A stretch of 6,717 bases of DNA, taken from positions 1 to 6,717 of the forward strand of contig DAOVCL010000111.1 of assembly GCA_030670005.1 (NCBI GenBank), in the 5' to 3' direction. Below are positions 5,562-6,717 of this stretch, one piece after another (the stretch's first letter is position 1; each line of letters begins with the position of its first letter). This stretch comes from Candidatus Zixiibacteriota bacterium. Its GTDB lineage: Bacteria; SM23-81; DAOVCL01. A program made the position numbers and the translations under genes. Under the pieces are notes generated by a model, which worked only from the letters and a program-made list of their open reading frames with translations, was not told where the DNA came from and did not search any database.

Positions 5562-6359
5562 TTACTTTTTTTCCAGTTGACGGGTGGTAAACATCTTGTC
5601 CGGAATTTCCGGATTCACCTGAATTTCCTTTGTGACGATAATAGTCTTGCTCCCCTTCTGAACATTTTGCATTTCCATTCGCTTCGTGACCCAGAGTCCC
5701 TCGATCTTTTCAAACCCGAAGGCGTACAAAACCTTGAGCAGGTCTCCGTGCCTGTCGTAATACTCCGTCTTCAGCGAGTAGAAGTGCTCTTTGTCCACCC
5801 ATTTTTTCAGCTTGCTGTAGCTGGACTCCTCCGGCTTTTTGGGGATAAGTTCCAGAACATAGCACTGATGTCCTTCGTATTCCTCAGTGCCGAGTAATTT
5901 AGAATGGAAGTCTTCTTCCCAGGAATAACCGCCGACATCATCATAGCTAAAATCGCTGCCCATAAAACTTCCGCCCTTTTCCTTGGTGGCGATACGACGC
6001 ACTTTCCTCAGCGCGGGAAGATACAGCCAGTCATCGTCCTTCACGGAGAGAAAACCGGTGCCCTTGATATTGGCCGGCGTGAGAAACCGGACCAACGTGT
6101 AGTCGTCTCCTTTCATCCAGGCCTTGATCGTTCGGACCCGCTTGGCGCCCGCTTTGTGCACGATGGTCATCTCGCTGATCGTGATCTCCGAATCGGGACT
6201 GTTTTCGTCCTCTTTCTTTAGGATTTCATCACCGGTTAAATCCTGTGCTATGGTTGAGTATGCGAATATCAAAACAACTATAATCATACCGATCATCAGA
6301 GCGCCGACCTGTCTGCGTGCGGTCACGCACAGGCAGGTGTTTTTAATTTTGATTCTCAT
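5562..6359 (-). CDS. LolA-like outer-membrane lipoprotein-sorting protein (pfam17131 type)
   Basis: A 265-residue predicted periplasmic protein with the half-barrel fold of LolA/LolB, thought to carry a lipid or lipoprotein between membranes. The family motifs are plain: FLTPANIKGTGFL (92-104), WLYLPALRKVRRI (111-123) and GSFMGSDFSYDD (130-141), followed by the LGTEEYEGHQCYVLELIPK strand pair and a TKRMEMQN segment near the end. The N-terminus has a hydrophobic core (about 20-35) ending STIAQ, consistent with export and cleavage after Ala38. The n-region is unusually long because residues 8-18 are encoded by a palindromic repeat. The start at 6359 is fixed by an AAGGAGGT seven bases upstream; no comparable site precedes the internal Met22. 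It follows the RND permease on the same strand, the usual partner order. The cargo is unknown. Confidence 0.88.
   Translation of the reverse strand: MRIKIKNTCLCVTARRQVGALMIGMIIVVLIFAYSTIAQDLTGDEILKKEDENSPDSEITISEMTIVHKAGAKRVRTIKAWMKGDDYTLVRFLTPANIKGTGFLSVKDDDWLYLPALRKVRRIATKEKGGSFMGSDFSYDDVGGYSWEEDFHSKLLGTEEYEGHQCYVLELIPKKPEESSYSKLKKWVDKEHFYSLKTEYYDRHGDLLKVLYAFGFEKIEGLWVTKRMEMQNVQKGSKTIIVTKEIQVNPEIPDKMFTTRQLEKK
6307..6338. repeat. Palindromic repeat inside the signal-peptide coding region
   Basis: ACCTGTCTG-CGTG (6307-6319) pairs with CACG-CA-CAGGCAGGT (6324-6338) around a CGGT loop, with one G-T pair and a two-base bulge. It falls wholly within the LolA-like gene and encodes residues 8-18 (TCLCVTARRQV), an addition without the hydrophobic character of the rest of the signal. 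The CCTGCCTGTGCGTG / CACGCAGACAGG wording resembles a dispersed intergenic palindrome known to me from other environmental genomes; copy number here is unknown. Confidence 0.65.
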
Positions 6360-6366
6360 ATCGATT

Positions 6367-6374
6367 ACCTCCTT
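6367..6374 (-). promoter_or_regulatory. Strong ribosome binding site fixing the LolA-like start
   Basis: On the minus strand AAGGAGGT stands seven bases before the ATG at 6359. It shows that translation begins upstream of the palindrome-encoded segment, so that segment is truly translated. Confidence 0.8.
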
Positions 6375-6402
6375 ATTAATTTCTAACTGTCAATCATATT
6401 TT

Positions 6403-6500
6403 AAATAGAACACCGATGACGCGGATGACACAGATTTTCACTGATCTTTTATCTCTAATCCGTGTGAATCCGCGTAATCAGTGTCATCCGTGTTCTATTT
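6403..6500. repeat. Large imperfect palindrome between RND permease and LolA-like genes
   Basis: The outer arms, 6403-6420 and 6483-6500, are 18 bases each with a single mismatch (AAATAGAACAC-GATGAC). Further partial pairing inside (CGCGGAT...ACAC.GATT with its complement at about 6455-6475) makes a long irregular stem. Phrases such as GATGACACAGATTTTCACTGAT and GTGTCATCCGTGTTCT resemble the dispersed ATCCGTGTCATCCGTGTTC repeats found in many environmental genomes. It fills most of the 124-base gap and its right arm runs into the end of the permease gene. Confidence 0.75.
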
Positions 6501-6717
6501 TATTTTTATCCCGCAAGAACAACAATGCCGGCAACACAGTCATCGACGCGGTTGAAGAGAAAAACATGGTCAATGCAATGAGCCAGCCGAAGCGCTGCAT
6601 CGGCGGCATGGATGCAAATATAAGAACCAAAAAGCCTAATCCCAGGGCAGCGGCGTTATAAAAAATTGCCTGCCCGGTATTGGCGATGGTAACCTTTAAC
6701 GCTTCCTCCACGCTTTT
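6484..6717 (-). CDS. RND/MMPL-family permease, C-terminal end (5' truncated by window edge)
   Basis: Only the last 77 residues are seen; the frame remains open to the window edge, so the GTG at 6711 is not the start. Two hydrophobic helices, AIFYNAAALGLGFLVLIFA and GWLIALTMFFSSTASMTVL, are joined by a short SMPPMQRF loop. They match the last two transmembrane helices of RND/MMPL permeases, including the GF.VL..S and LPALL features. The preceding EEALKVTIANTGQAI is the usual lead-in. Such inner-membrane proton-driven pumps export hydrophobic molecules; the neighbouring LolA-like gene suggests transfer of a lipid-like cargo across the periplasm. The last four residues (IEHG) and the TGA are supplied by the adjacent palindromic repeat, so the natural C-terminus may have been trimmed or replaced. 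Confidence 0.85.
   Translation of the reverse strand, partial: KSVEEALKVTIANTGQAIFYNAAALGLGFLVLIFASMPPMQRFGWLIALTMFFSSTASMTVLPALLFLRDKNKIEHG

Noticed and set aside
6307..6359. Twin-arginine signal in the LolA-like protein (ARRQV)
   Set aside because: The two arginines are encoded by the palindromic repeat and do not fit the S/T-RRxFLK consensus; a general secretory signal is more likely.
5577..6408. Three open frames on the plus strand opposite the LolA-like gene
   Set aside because: The minus-strand protein has strong family motifs and an excellent ribosome site. The plus-strand translations show none.
6403..6500. CRISPR-like repeat array
   Set aside because: The region is one imperfect palindrome with no regularly spaced identical repeats and no cas genes in the window.
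6416..6661. 81-residue open frame on the plus strand
   Set aside because: It consists of the large palindrome plus the antisense of the RND permease and has no independent support.

Overview
The window suggests a Gram-negative bacterium, since it encodes an outer-membrane beta-barrel, an RND permease and a LolA-like periplasmic protein. It is probably a member of the Desulfobacterota or a neighbouring uncultured lineage. That placement is inference from gene content and repeat-rich intergenic DNA; there is no rRNA or other marker gene here. The left genes use AGG/AGA for arginine and ATA for isoleucine heavily and have a purine-rich coding strand. The right half is more balanced in composition.

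Left block (1-3049, all on +): a tightly packed sulfur-transfer / tRNA-thiolation cluster. It starts with the C-terminal third of mnmA (tRNA 2-thiouridylase). The mnmA stop overlaps (ATGA) the start of a second PP-loop ATPase carrying SGGLDS, a CxxC and a third cysteine. After a roughly 210-base gap packed with hairpins come a PurM/HypE-superfamily ATPase of unknown substrate and, overlapping its end, a NifU/IscU-type Fe-S scaffold with three ligand cysteines. A sulfur-carrying scaffold, two nucleotide-activating thiolases and an orphan ATP-using enzyme in one run is the best candidate for an under-described pathway in the window.

Right block (3252-6717): on the minus strand, in transcription order, are the C-terminal end of an RND/MMPL permease, a LolA-like outer-membrane lipoprotein-sorting protein (pfam17131 type) and, further on, a DUF1302-like outer-membrane beta-barrel. 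Together they look like an envelope lipid or lipoprotein export system. Between the LolA-like gene and the barrel, on the opposite strand, sits a complete MntA-HepT (MNT/HEPN) toxin-antitoxin pair that appears to interrupt this set.

The intergenic DNA is unusually rich in palindromes of several unrelated sequences (1370-1402, 1414-1437, 5430-5465, 6307-6338, 6403-6500). Two of them run into coding sequence. One encodes part of the signal-peptide n-region of the LolA-like protein. The other supplies the last residues and the stop codon of the RND permease.
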